Shown piece after piece: positions 18,254 through 26,641 of a stretch of 64,000 nucleotides of DNA. Source of the stretch: Cyclobacterium xiamenense (GTDB taxonomy: Bacteria > Bacteroidota > Bacteroidia > Cytophagales > Cyclobacteriaceae); contig NZ_WIOK01000009.1 of assembly GCF_009467825.1 (NCBI RefSeq), forward strand, positions 62,001-126,000, written 5' to 3'. The first letter of the stretch is position 1, and each line of letters opens with the position of its first letter. The position numbers were made by a program, and so were the translations under genes. A model generated the notes under the pieces. It saw only the letters and a list, made by a program, of their open reading frames with translations, did no database searches and was not told the DNA's origin.

Positions 18254-19123
18254 GTGCGTGCCTTGGCCTACCGAAATTTTATGCCTGGAGATATGTTCTA
18301 CCGATTGTTTGGATTTTTCTTGAATGGCCTCGCCCGTTTGGCTCCGAAGCAGGCGGGAAAGCTGGCCTTCTACCTGTTTTGCAGGCCGAAACGCCGGGGA
18401 ATTAACGGCGAAGAGCGGGCGTTTCTCAAGGCCGGGAGTTTCAAAAAAATGGATGTAAATGGGCAGGTTATTCACCTGTATGGATGGGGAAGCGGCCCCA
18501 AAAAGGTACTTTTTTTACACGGTTGGCAAAGCAATTCTGCTCGTTGGCAACCGTATGTCGACGCACTGGAGGGGTCAGGCTTCCGTGTACTGGCCTACGA
18601 TGCACCCGGACACGGTTTGAGTGGAGGCAATCGGTTTACCATTCCCGAAAATGCTGAGCTGATCCAGCGAATCACGAACGCAGTGGGTGGAGTTGATGCC
18701 GTGGTGGGCCATTCGCTAGGTGGCTATTCTTACCTATATGCGCGATCCATACATGCACTTCCAGCGGTAAAGCGGCTGGTAATCCTGGCTTCCCCGGTGA
18801 CGATTGGGGCGTTGGTTGAGGTTTTTAGCAAGGCCCTTGGCCTGTATCCGAAAACGGTGGCTTGCATGATGGAGGAAATGGAAGTCAGGACGCCCGGAGG
18901 CCTGCAGCTTTTCGGGTTAAGCAAGCTGGCGGGTACGCTATGCCTGCCGGGACTAATCATTCACGACCAACAAGATGAACGAATCCCTTTTTGTCATGCG
19001 GAACAGCTCGCCGCCGTCTACCCCGAGGCAAAACTAATCGCCACCCGTGGTCTGGGTCACCGATTGCGTTCCGATGAAGTGGTTCAACTGGTTGTCGGAT
19101 TTGTTAATGGGAGGTGTGAGTGA
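18254..19123 (+). CDS. Alpha/beta hydrolase
   Basis: The protein has the alpha/beta-hydrolase fold: oxyanion region LFLHGWQSNSARW, nucleophile elbow VVGHSLGGYS with the catalytic serine, acid in HDQQDERIPF and histidine in TRGLGHRL. The frame is 289 residues from a GTG at 18254; ATGs at 18281 or 18293 are also possible and would remove 9 or 13 residues. No signal peptide is evident, so it is probably cytoplasmic. Its substrate cannot be told. It is tightly coupled to the MFS gene, so both may act on the same class of small molecule, which is an inference. Confidence 0.8.
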   Translation: MRALAYRNFMPGDMFYRLFGFFLNGLARLAPKQAGKLAFYLFCRPKRRGINGEERAFLKAGSFKKMDVNGQVIHLYGWGSGPKKVLFLHGWQSNSARWQPYVDALEGSGFRVLAYDAPGHGLSGGNRFTIPENAELIQRITNAVGGVDAVVGHSLGGYSYLYARSIHALPAVKRLVILASPVTIGALVEVFSKALGLYPKTVACMMEEMEVRTPGGLQLFGLSKLAGTLCLPGLIIHDQQDERIPFCHAEQLAAVYPEAKLIATRGLGHRLRSDEVVQLVVGFVNGRCE

Positions 19124-19149
19124 GACATCTAGAATCGAAATTCCTTTTT

Positions 19150-19170
19150 ATCCAAGATGGCACCTTGGAT
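19150..19170. repeat. 21-bp inverted repeat before the surface-protein unit
   Basis: Arms ATCCAAG and CTTGGAT are separated by ATGGCAC. It lies 13 bp before a TAGCTTTG -7 element and covers the expected -33 zone, so it could be an operator. It lies only 26 bp after the hydrolase stop, so a weak terminator is the alternative; the T run starts eight bases beyond the repeat, which is far for that role. Confidence 0.45.
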
Positions 19171-19183
19171 TGAAGAAATTTTT

Positions 19184-19191
19184 TAGCTTTG
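19184..19191 (+). promoter_or_regulatory. -7 promoter element for the beta-helix / type IX-secreted pair
   Basis: TAGCTTTG matches TAnnTTTG exactly. The TTGG at 19165-19168 is a candidate -33 box with somewhat short spacing. It implies a leader of about 170 bases before the start at 19365. Confidence 0.42.
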
Positions 19192-19364
19192 TTTAAATAC
19201 AAAAATTTGTCTTTTGAAATCTAAAATGATACTTTTATTATTAGTTAACAGAATAGCTTTGGTTGAAACAACTAGCTTTCTTGTCAATCAACCTAGAATC
19301 GGAGCGTAGTAAAAACCAGGGAGTTCTGAAATTTTGGTCAATGATCACCTTAACAAATTTTACT

Positions 19365-20366
19365 ATGAAATACTTTTGGCATTTGATAGCGCTCTTTCTA
19401 GTTTTTGGGACTAGCCACTTACCTTGTAGTGCAGGGATTTGGCGCATTAATAATCAATTGGAAACGGATAAGTCGCAACGTGTTTTTTCGCAACTGGCAC
19501 CTTTAAATGATGATGCGGATGTTTTGCCCGGTGATACCATTCACCTGGAAGGCTCACCCGTGAGGTACAGTAACTTTACCTGTACCAAGAGGTTGGTCAT
19601 CATCGGGCCCGGATATTTTCTCACCGAAAATCCGGAAACCCAGGCCCGGGCAGAAGAAGCCGTTATTTCCACCATTAGATTTAATACCGGTTCCGAAGGT
19701 TCTATGGTAATGGGTGTGGTGTTTGACTATACCAGTAGCAGCGGGATTTTTGTTGCTACCAACAATATCACTATTCAGCGTTGCTACATGAGGGGTGGTG
19801 TAACCATCACTGATCAGACCGGTATTCGGATATTTCAGAATTATATGCTTGGAGACGTTGGTGGCTATACTTCAAGTACCGTTTTCAGTGATGTAGTGGT
19901 CCGCAACAATCTCTTTATTGGAGGTTCGTTTAATACGCGAAGGGGAAGTTTTTCGATTTGTGAGAATAATGTTTTTACAGGCAATAACATCACCATTAGT
20001 GCTGCCTCCTTCCGTAACAATATTATTACAAATGTAAATGCGGCTGTCACTATCACCTCCGGAAACCTGCAAAATAACCTGGCGGCAAATGGACAATTTG
20101 GAACTGAAAATGGTAACCGGAATGTGGACATAAGCAATGTCTTTGTGGAAGAAGGAAGTTCGGATGGTCAGTACCAATTGGCTCAAAATTCCCCAGCCAA
20201 GGGCGCAGGATATGAGGGGGTAGATGCCGGTGCTTTCGGTGGCGAGGGTGGCTACAGGCTTTCCGGTTTGGCACCGATTCCCCTGATTTACGATTTAAGA
20301 GTGGATGATGCGGGAAATGTAGAAAGTGGTGTGGGCATTCAAATTAAGGTGAAATCCAACCAGTAG
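19365..20366 (+). CDS. Secreted right-handed beta-helix-like protein
   Basis: The 333-residue protein starts with a signal peptide (MKYFWHLIALFLVF, cleavage near residue 22). The open frame extends upstream only through a TTG, so the ATG at 19365 is used. The body repeats short strands with Asn-rich turns (NNITIQRCYMRGGVTI, VVRNNLFIGG, NNVFTGNNITI), which is the pattern of parallel beta-helix proteins. The ending LSGLAPIPLIYDLRVDDAG then IQIKVKSNQ is a common tail in Bacteroidota surface beta-helix proteins. No catalytic residues of a lyase were recognised. The large type IX-secreted protein starts four bases after its stop, so the two are one operon and probably act together at the cell surface. 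Confidence 0.72.
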   Translation: MKYFWHLIALFLVFGTSHLPCSAGIWRINNQLETDKSQRVFSQLAPLNDDADVLPGDTIHLEGSPVRYSNFTCTKRLVIIGPGYFLTENPETQARAEEAVISTIRFNTGSEGSMVMGVVFDYTSSSGIFVATNNITIQRCYMRGGVTITDQTGIRIFQNYMLGDVGGYTSSTVFSDVVVRNNLFIGGSFNTRRGSFSICENNVFTGNNITISAASFRNNIITNVNAAVTITSGNLQNNLAANGQFGTENGNRNVDISNVFVEEGSSDGQYQLAQNSPAKGAGYEGVDAGAFGGEGGYRLSGLAPIPLIYDLRVDDAGNVESGVGIQIKVKSNQ

Positions 20367-20370
20367 CACC

Positions 20371-23300
20371 ATGTTGAAACGGTACCTGGTATTTATTTTT
20401 TGTTTTTTGGTCGTCTATATATCCAAGGCACAAGAAATCCAACGTTTGGAGTACTTTTTCAATACGGATCCGGGTTTTGGAGCGGGCAGCCCCTTTACTT
20501 TTTCGGAAGGTGAAAAAGTAGAATCCGATTTTACGGTTCCCTTGACAGGCTTGGAAACGGGGATGCATGAAGTATTTGTCCGTGCGATGGATACAGAGGG
20601 AAACTGGTCGCACACCGCTTCTCAGATTTTTTTTGTCGATCCTATTCCGGCTAGCGATGTGAATCTACAATACCTGGAGTATTTTGTAGACACCGACCCC
20701 GGTTTTGGAAAAGGTGTCCGTGTGAGTTTACAGGAAAACCAATCCATTTCACTGGACATTACGGCAGTTCTTTCAGACAAAGACCTGTCTTTTGGTTTTC
20801 ACGAACTTTATTTTAGAGCACTGGATAATAATGGAAGGTGGTCGCATACCACCAAACGGATTTTCTACCTTCAACCGGGTACGCCAAGCTTGAGTAAAAT
20901 TACCCGGTTGGAGTACTACCTGAGTGATGGAGAATATATCTCTCCTCTTCAAACCCATGTGATTCCCGAACCTTCCACTTCCGTGGAATTGGATTTTCAG
21001 GCAGACCTTTCCTTTCTTCCCGATGAAAACAAGCAATACCAACTGTCCATTTACGCCGTCAATGAGTATGGGGTGCGAAGCCTGGTAGAAACGAGACCCC
21101 TAAGTGTATGTAATGGAGAACCGGCCAAGGCAGGATTTGACTTTGCTATTAATGAAGGGAGAGTAGATTTGACCAATACCTCCACATCGGCCGACACCTT
21201 TCAATGGATTATCGGTGAAGAAATTGTGGATCAAAAAGGTTACTTTTTTGAGTACGACGCTCCGGGTTGGTATCCGGTCTCATTGGTAGCAGGCAATATC
21301 TGTAATCAGGACACCTTGAACCAGGTGGTAGAAGTACCGGGAATACAGAATATTTATCCCAATTCAGGAAGCATTCAACAAACGGAAGCCAACCTGACCA
21401 TTGCGGGCTTTGGCTTGGACTCCCTGCCGCAGGTTATTTTAAAGGCGACTGAAGGCGATGTCTATGGGCCGGTTAGCCTGATACGAGCAGATTCTATCCG
21501 CCTTCGGGTGCAGTATGATTTTTCACAAATGCCGATAGGCTCTTACACCCTACAAGTCATAAATGAAGAAGGGGCCGATACCCTCAGCTTGGAAAAGCCC
21601 TTCACCTTGTTGGAAGGCGGGACCATGCCTTATGACCAATGGGTAGAATTTGAGCTGGCACCGGACAGTACCTTCCACGAATCTGTCCTGATTCCTGAAT
21701 CCGATAAGATGCTGGTCACCATGAAAAAGGCTGATCGTATCGGATATTCGGGAACATGGAGAGGGGAAATGTCTCTGTTTCTGGGTGAGGAACTCGTTGG
21801 GAAAACGGAAGGTACTTCCGATTTTGACCTGGAAGTAGAAAAGCCCTTATCCACGCTTTACAACGTAGAAATTCCCAATAATACCTCCCGGCCGATTACT
21901 GGCAAGGTAAAGGTATCTTTTGCACCAGATTGGCTTCCACCAAACGAATGGACCACAGGAGAGATTCTCAGGCCCTATGGATATGACTGGAAGTATGTGG
22001 ATATAGGCTCCAATGTGGACACCTTGTTTTTTGAAACGGAGGGCTATGGATTATGGAGCACCATAGAGGTGTTTCAGGAAAGCATTACAGAACCCATTGA
22101 ATCCTGGACCTTTAGCAATATGGGTGCAGGGTATGCTATAAAAGGGCATATTTTATCCCCGGAATCCGGCAGGTACTATATCCGTTACAAGGATTCCGCC
22201 GTGTTGCAAAGGACTGAAAATGGAAATCAGGTAAGGGATTACTTGATTTATGCGGGAGTTAGCAGTGCCAACGGTATTGATGTAGAAAATCGCTCCATTG
22301 AAGCGTTATCTCAATACGAAATGGGCCAGGGGAAAAATACCGTTGAATTGACCGGCCGTGGTTTCAGCGAACAGGATTCCATCATTTTGATGAATCGGGA
22401 AGATTCTACCTATTATGGCATGCATGCGGTCTTCCAATCAGGTAACAAACTGGTAGCCCATCAGGATTTTGGTCTCTTGCCGGCTGGGGAATATTTGCTG
22501 GGCATTTACGGCGGTCCGATCCAATTTCATGAGCAACCGCTATTTATACAGCAGGAGGTAAAACAGGAAGTTAAAGTGGAACTGATTGCCAGAGATCAGT
22601 TTAGAATCGGGCGTTATCAAAAATTCGTAGTGCGACTCACCAATCTCGGAAATGTGGATAAAAACTTTCTTTCCCTGTTTGTTTCCGGAATTCCGCCAGC
22701 AGCAAAAATCCGTTTTGATTCGGAAATCAGTACGATTGACGATAGCATTTATCCACTGGACTCGCTATCCCAATATGAGATTGTAGATGAGGAAATGGTC
22801 GTTCCCCTGTTTGTGAATAATTTACCTGCCGGAGAATCCCTGGATATAGAAATGAGCATTTACTTGTCCGAAATGCAGGATTTCGAGTTGCAGGTAGCCG
22901 TGGATGAGCTGTTTGAAGAAAAGCTGGATGCCTTGGGAAATGACGCGCTTGGTGAATATATCCGCTTGGTTTATGAACTGGATTCACTTTTTGAGGTGGT
23001 GCGGGACTTGCAAAGTCTAAGTGCTTCAAGCAGAAGAAACGATCTAATTGCTGACGAGCTTTTGGAGAAAACCAAAAAAAGTTATGAGCGGATTTTCGAA
23101 AAGATAAATAAGATTTCCGAGTTACCAATATCAAATGAGTGTTCCAGAGAGTTAGGTAAGGCATTCGGTGCAATAATCGGGGTGGCTGCAAACCAAACTA
23201 TTGAAGAAGCTATTTATAATTACCTTTTTGGGGATTGGGATGATTGTATCTCCAAAACGGTGAGTACATTAAAGAACGATATTTGGGATCCGATTTCCAA

Positions 23301-25134
23301 GAACAGAGGAACAGGAATTTGGAACACCACTAAAAAAGTTTTTTTTCTAGCAGATTTAGCAATCAATATTGCTGATGCAACCGTAAGTTGTGGAATTGCA
23401 GTTATATCAACCGACCCTAGAGGAAAAGCTTTTGTATCGAAAGTAAAAAAATTATCAAAAGTTCTTCCAAAAACATTTTATCGTATGACTGTTCTACGTA
23501 AAAAATTAGATAACCAATTAAAAGGAGATTTAATAACGCTTTCTTTGGCCAATAGTGCTATTGAGACATTGAATATGGCAGATGTCTATTTTTTCCCATC
23601 TTTTGACGAAATTCTTGAAGCAGGTGTAGGAATTGGTCTTGGATGTAAGCAAGATGTATTAAGGGCAAAAAAATATATCCTGGGAATCTCCTCCGTCACT
23701 CCGGAAGACAAATATGGGCCTACCGGGTTTGACCAGGAAACGGATGGTGATCTGGCCAATAGAAAACGGTTCATTCCCCAAGGACAGCTTTTTGAATACA
23801 AGATCGATTATTGGAACAAAGAAGATGCGACCGCACCGGCAGCGGAAGTATTTATCCGGGATACCCTGGACATTAATTTTGATATCGGTACCGTTAACTT
23901 TACCGAGATTGGTTTTCTGGGCTGGAAAGTGCCGCTTGAAGGCGGACAGTATTTTAATGTAACCGTTGATATGCGGCCGGAAAAGGAATTGCTGGTGAAT
24001 GTAGAGGGAACCGTAAATCCCGAATCCCGGGAGATTTACTGGGTGCACCGTTCCCTGGACCCGGAAACCATGGAACTTCCGGAGGACCCCACGGCCGGGT
24101 ACCTTCCTCCCATTGATTCTACGGGATACAATATTGGCTGGGTGATGTTTACCGTAGAAGGACTAGACAGCCTTGGCCACAACAGCACCTTTCAAAACCA
24201 GGCACATGTCAATTTTGATGGGGTAGGTCCCTGGGGACCCGCTCCTCCGTATGGCCCGTATACCAATACCATTGACCAGCTGGCTCCGGATAGTCATGTG
24301 ATGTCCTTGCCGGAACGGTCGGGAAGGGAATTTAATGTCAAGTGGGTTGGAACGGACGAGGGAGGAGGAATCGGTAGCTACGATATCTTTGTACGAGAAG
24401 ACGATGGTGATTTTGAGCCCTGGTTGCAAGCTACCTCTCTGCAAGACGCTGACTTTACCGGAGAAATGGGTCGTCAATACGCCTTTTTTAGTGTAGCCAC
24501 TGACCATACCGGTAATCAGGAAGTGAAGACCGATACGATTGAGGCTGTTACTTACGTTCCGGAATTGCCGGAGATTGCTCGCTTGGTTTCACCTCTGGAG
24601 TACGTGGTATCCGCCGATAAATTTTCCTGGACAGCTGCCGAAGAAGCGGATGCCTACACCCTTCAGGTTGCTGCCGACTCCCTATTTGAAGATTTGCTTC
24701 ACGAGGAAGTAGTGGCCGATACTACCTGGACTACCGGACAAATGGAAGAGGGAAAGCTGTATTTCTGGAGAGTGATGGCATCAAATGTTTCCGGAGATGG
24801 AGAATGGTCTGAAGTCGGGACGTTCGAAGTGGATATTGTAACCGGTCTGGAATCGATTGGAAACTACCCGGAAACCTATTCTTTTGGTAAAGTGTATCCC
24901 AACCCAACGGATGGAGCACTTTTCTTTGAATTTTCTGTACCGGAACAAATAGATGTACGCATTGAACTATATAGTGCCACCGGGCAAGCCAGGAGATTGG
25001 TCCTGGATCGGAAACTGGATCAGGGAAGCTATCAGGTGCAAATGGATGTTCAGACAGAACCTTCCGGCCTGTATATTATTCAGATGCGTGCCGGGAATTT
25101 TAATGAGTCACATCGGTTTATCATTAACAAATAA
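20371..25134 (+). CDS. Large secreted multidomain protein with type IX sorting domain
   Basis: The 1587-residue protein has a signal peptide (about 1-21, ending SKAQ). Residues about 24-245 hold three related units of about 75 residues; the first two contain LEYFFNTDPGFGAG and LEYFVDTDPGFGKG and the third is diverged. A PKD-like domain follows (about 249-325), then an IPT-like domain (about 326-410), further beta domains, a helical low-GC module (about 890-1110), a DUF11-like segment ending in HVNFDGVGPWGPAPPYG, fibronectin-like domains (about 1300-1500) and a C-terminal type IX sorting domain (VYPNPTDGALFFEFSVPE to the end). It should be exported and attached to the surface. No catalytic domain was recognised; adhesion or a structural role with the beta-helix partner is an inference. 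Confidence 0.85.
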   Translation: MLKRYLVFIFCFLVVYISKAQEIQRLEYFFNTDPGFGAGSPFTFSEGEKVESDFTVPLTGLETGMHEVFVRAMDTEGNWSHTASQIFFVDPIPASDVNLQYLEYFVDTDPGFGKGVRVSLQENQSISLDITAVLSDKDLSFGFHELYFRALDNNGRWSHTTKRIFYLQPGTPSLSKITRLEYYLSDGEYISPLQTHVIPEPSTSVELDFQADLSFLPDENKQYQLSIYAVNEYGVRSLVETRPLSVCNGEPAKAGFDFAINEGRVDLTNTSTSADTFQWIIGEEIVDQKGYFFEYDAPGWYPVSLVAGNICNQDTLNQVVEVPGIQNIYPNSGSIQQTEANLTIAGFGLDSLPQVILKATEGDVYGPVSLIRADSIRLRVQYDFSQMPIGSYTLQVINEEGADTLSLEKPFTLLEGGTMPYDQWVEFELAPDSTFHESVLIPESDKMLVTMKKADRIGYSGTWRGEMSLFLGEELVGKTEGTSDFDLEVEKPLSTLYNVEIPNNTSRPITGKVKVSFAPDWLPPNEWTTGEILRPYGYDWKYVDIGSNVDTLFFETEGYGLWSTIEVFQESITEPIESWTFSNMGAGYAIKGHILSPESGRYYIRYKDSAVLQRTENGNQVRDYLIYAGVSSANGIDVENRSIEALSQYEMGQGKNTVELTGRGFSEQDSIILMNREDSTYYGMHAVFQSGNKLVAHQDFGLLPAGEYLLGIYGGPIQFHEQPLFIQQEVKQEVKVELIARDQFRIGRYQKFVVRLTNLGNVDKNFLSLFVSGIPPAAKIRFDSEISTIDDSIYPLDSLSQYEIVDEEMVVPLFVNNLPAGESLDIEMSIYLSEMQDFELQVAVDELFEEKLDALGNDALGEYIRLVYELDSLFEVVRDLQSLSASSRRNDLIADELLEKTKKSYERIFEKINKISELPISNECSRELGKAFGAIIGVAANQTIEEAIYNYLFGDWDDCISKTVSTLKNDIWDPISKNRGTGIWNTTKKVFFLADLAINIADATVSCGIAVISTDPRGKAFVSKVKKLSKVLPKTFYRMTVLRKKLDNQLKGDLITLSLANSAIETLNMADVYFFPSFDEILEAGVGIGLGCKQDVLRAKKYILGISSVTPEDKYGPTGFDQETDGDLANRKRFIPQGQLFEYKIDYWNKEDATAPAAEVFIRDTLDINFDIGTVNFTEIGFLGWKVPLEGGQYFNVTVDMRPEKELLVNVEGTVNPESREIYWVHRSLDPETMELPEDPTAGYLPPIDSTGYNIGWVMFTVEGLDSLGHNSTFQNQAHVNFDGVGPWGPAPPYGPYTNTIDQLAPDSHVMSLPERSGREFNVKWVGTDEGGGIGSYDIFVREDDGDFEPWLQATSLQDADFTGEMGRQYAFFSVATDHTGNQEVKTDTIEAVTYVPELPEIARLVSPLEYVVSADKFSWTAAEEADAYTLQVAADSLFEDLLHEEVVADTTWTTGQMEEGKLYFWRVMASNVSGDGEWSEVGTFEVDIVTGLESIGNYPETYSFGKVYPNPTDGALFFEFSVPEQIDVRIELYSATGQARRLVLDRKLDQGSYQVQMDVQTEPSGLYIIQMRAGNFNESHRFIINK

Positions 25135-25316
25135 TCAGTTTGTGATGGTTTTTACCCGTTAGCTTTTCTGATACAGATATCTTACACTGATTTTGGAAAG
25201 GGCTACAAATTAAATCGCTCGTTGTTTATTTGACTCAAGCAAATTGATTGAGCCTTTGATGCATTCATTTAGGTTTTAGTAACTGAGATTTTATTGAAGA
25301 AAACATTGACCTAGCA

Positions 25317-26471
25317 TTAATACCTAAAAATTCCCGCTAATCCGGTATCCGTAGGCATGGTATCCGGGGGCATCACGATCACGTTGCCGCCCATCTTTAA
25401 GACCAACTCGCTCATATCATCCAAAAGATCATCCACCCGGGGATTGTCCATGTCTTTTTTCTGGGTGTTGCCCGTTACTAAATTGGTGATGCGGGCGGCG
25501 ATGATTCTGTCCGCTTCTACAAGCAAGGTGCCGATCCTTCCCTCCACCGCAGCTACGGCCAGTTCTTTATAGTCGTCTGTTCCTTTGCCAGCTGCTTTGG
25601 CCTCCTCATATTGCCCGGCATGATTTTTTAGGTTCTCCAGGTAGGCAGGCTCCATGACTTCCCAGGCCATTTTAGCCAATTTTTCTTTTGGCACAGCCGA
25701 AGGGTTTACCTGTATTCCTTCGGGTAATAGCGCGGAGTTTTTGTTCACTTGCTGAAAAAGGTGGTGGTGTTCCGGTAGGGCAGCTAGAATAAGGGGAATT
25801 CCGAGTGGTTTAGAGAAATTTTCTTCCACTTTTTTGGATACCACCCGAAAAAACCGCTCTGCATCCAAATCTACCTGGTCTTTTTTACCGCCATGGCCAT
25901 GGTGCATGGCGGTACTTTCTCCCGCAGCTCCTCCATAGGAGGCTACGGTGTGGTGCTCATCTGTAAGTTCTTTGCCCAGGGCATCCTCCAGGGTGTTGGG
26001 TATGTCGTCGGAAAGTTGTATTTGTTGCAATGAATGCCTGTTTCCTTCGTATAAAGTGAATTCGTCCAGGCTCAAGCCCAAAAGGTGATAGCGGTCGGTG
26101 GACTGTAAATACTTCCGAAGTGGTTTGGTATGAAAACTATCGGCCACAATGGCCAGGCTTTCGACGGCTATGGGCAAGTTCACCACCTTGACAAAGTCGG
26201 GGGAACTAAATACCGCCAGGCCATCGAGACTGGTATTCCAAAAGGCATCGTCGCTGGATATTTTCTCCAGGGGAGCCAAAACAGTCCGGGTTTCATCGGC
26301 GCTGTATTTTTTGCGCAAGGACTCTTCCATTTCTTTCAACAGGTTTTTAAACCGAATCGGGTCTTGCCGGTTATCCGGATGGTTGCGGTAAGTTGGCATG
26401 TACAGCGAAAGGCAAGGTGCGCTCTCTGCTAGCAGTAAGTCGTGTATAAGTTTTTCGGATACTAATTGCAT
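25317..26471 (-). CDS. Bacterial archaeo-eukaryotic release factor family protein (baeRF)
   Basis: The 384-residue cytoplasmic protein opens with CLSLYMPTYRNHPDNRQDPI, the typical start of the baeRF family, distant relatives of eRF1/Pelota-type release factors. A central segment around AAGESTAMHHGHGGKKDQVD is followed by DAERFFRVVSKKVEE, where the family usually has its loop and RF-like domain. A role at stalled or hibernating ribosomes has been proposed from sequence analysis of the family but is not established. It stands alone, convergent with the type IX-secreted gene, with 182 bp between the stops and no strong terminator in that gap. Confidence 0.78.
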   Translation of the reverse strand: MQLVSEKLIHDLLLAESAPCLSLYMPTYRNHPDNRQDPIRFKNLLKEMEESLRKKYSADETRTVLAPLEKISSDDAFWNTSLDGLAVFSSPDFVKVVNLPIAVESLAIVADSFHTKPLRKYLQSTDRYHLLGLSLDEFTLYEGNRHSLQQIQLSDDIPNTLEDALGKELTDEHHTVASYGGAAGESTAMHHGHGGKKDQVDLDAERFFRVVSKKVEENFSKPLGIPLILAALPEHHHLFQQVNKNSALLPEGIQVNPSAVPKEKLAKMAWEVMEPAYLENLKNHAGQYEEAKAAGKGTDDYKELAVAAVEGRIGTLLVEADRIIAARITNLVTGNTQKKDMDNPRVDDLLDDMSELVLKMGGNVIVMPPDTMPTDTGLAGIFRY

Positions 26472-26641
26472 GGCAGGGAATGAATAGGGTGTAAAATTAA
26501 AATAACAGCTTAATAAAAAGCATTGGCTGAAAAAGGTGCAATCGCTATGCCAGAGTAGCGTTGGATTCCCAATTGTTTGTGAACAGGGCTTGGGGGCATT
26601 GAACGCAGAAAAATCACAGCGGAACCCAGACGATGGCTAAA

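Noticed and set aside
25135-25316. Inverted repeat CTCAA/TTGAG around 25236-25254 as a possible shared terminator of the convergent genes.
   Set aside because: The stem is only five base pairs and no T run follows on either strand.
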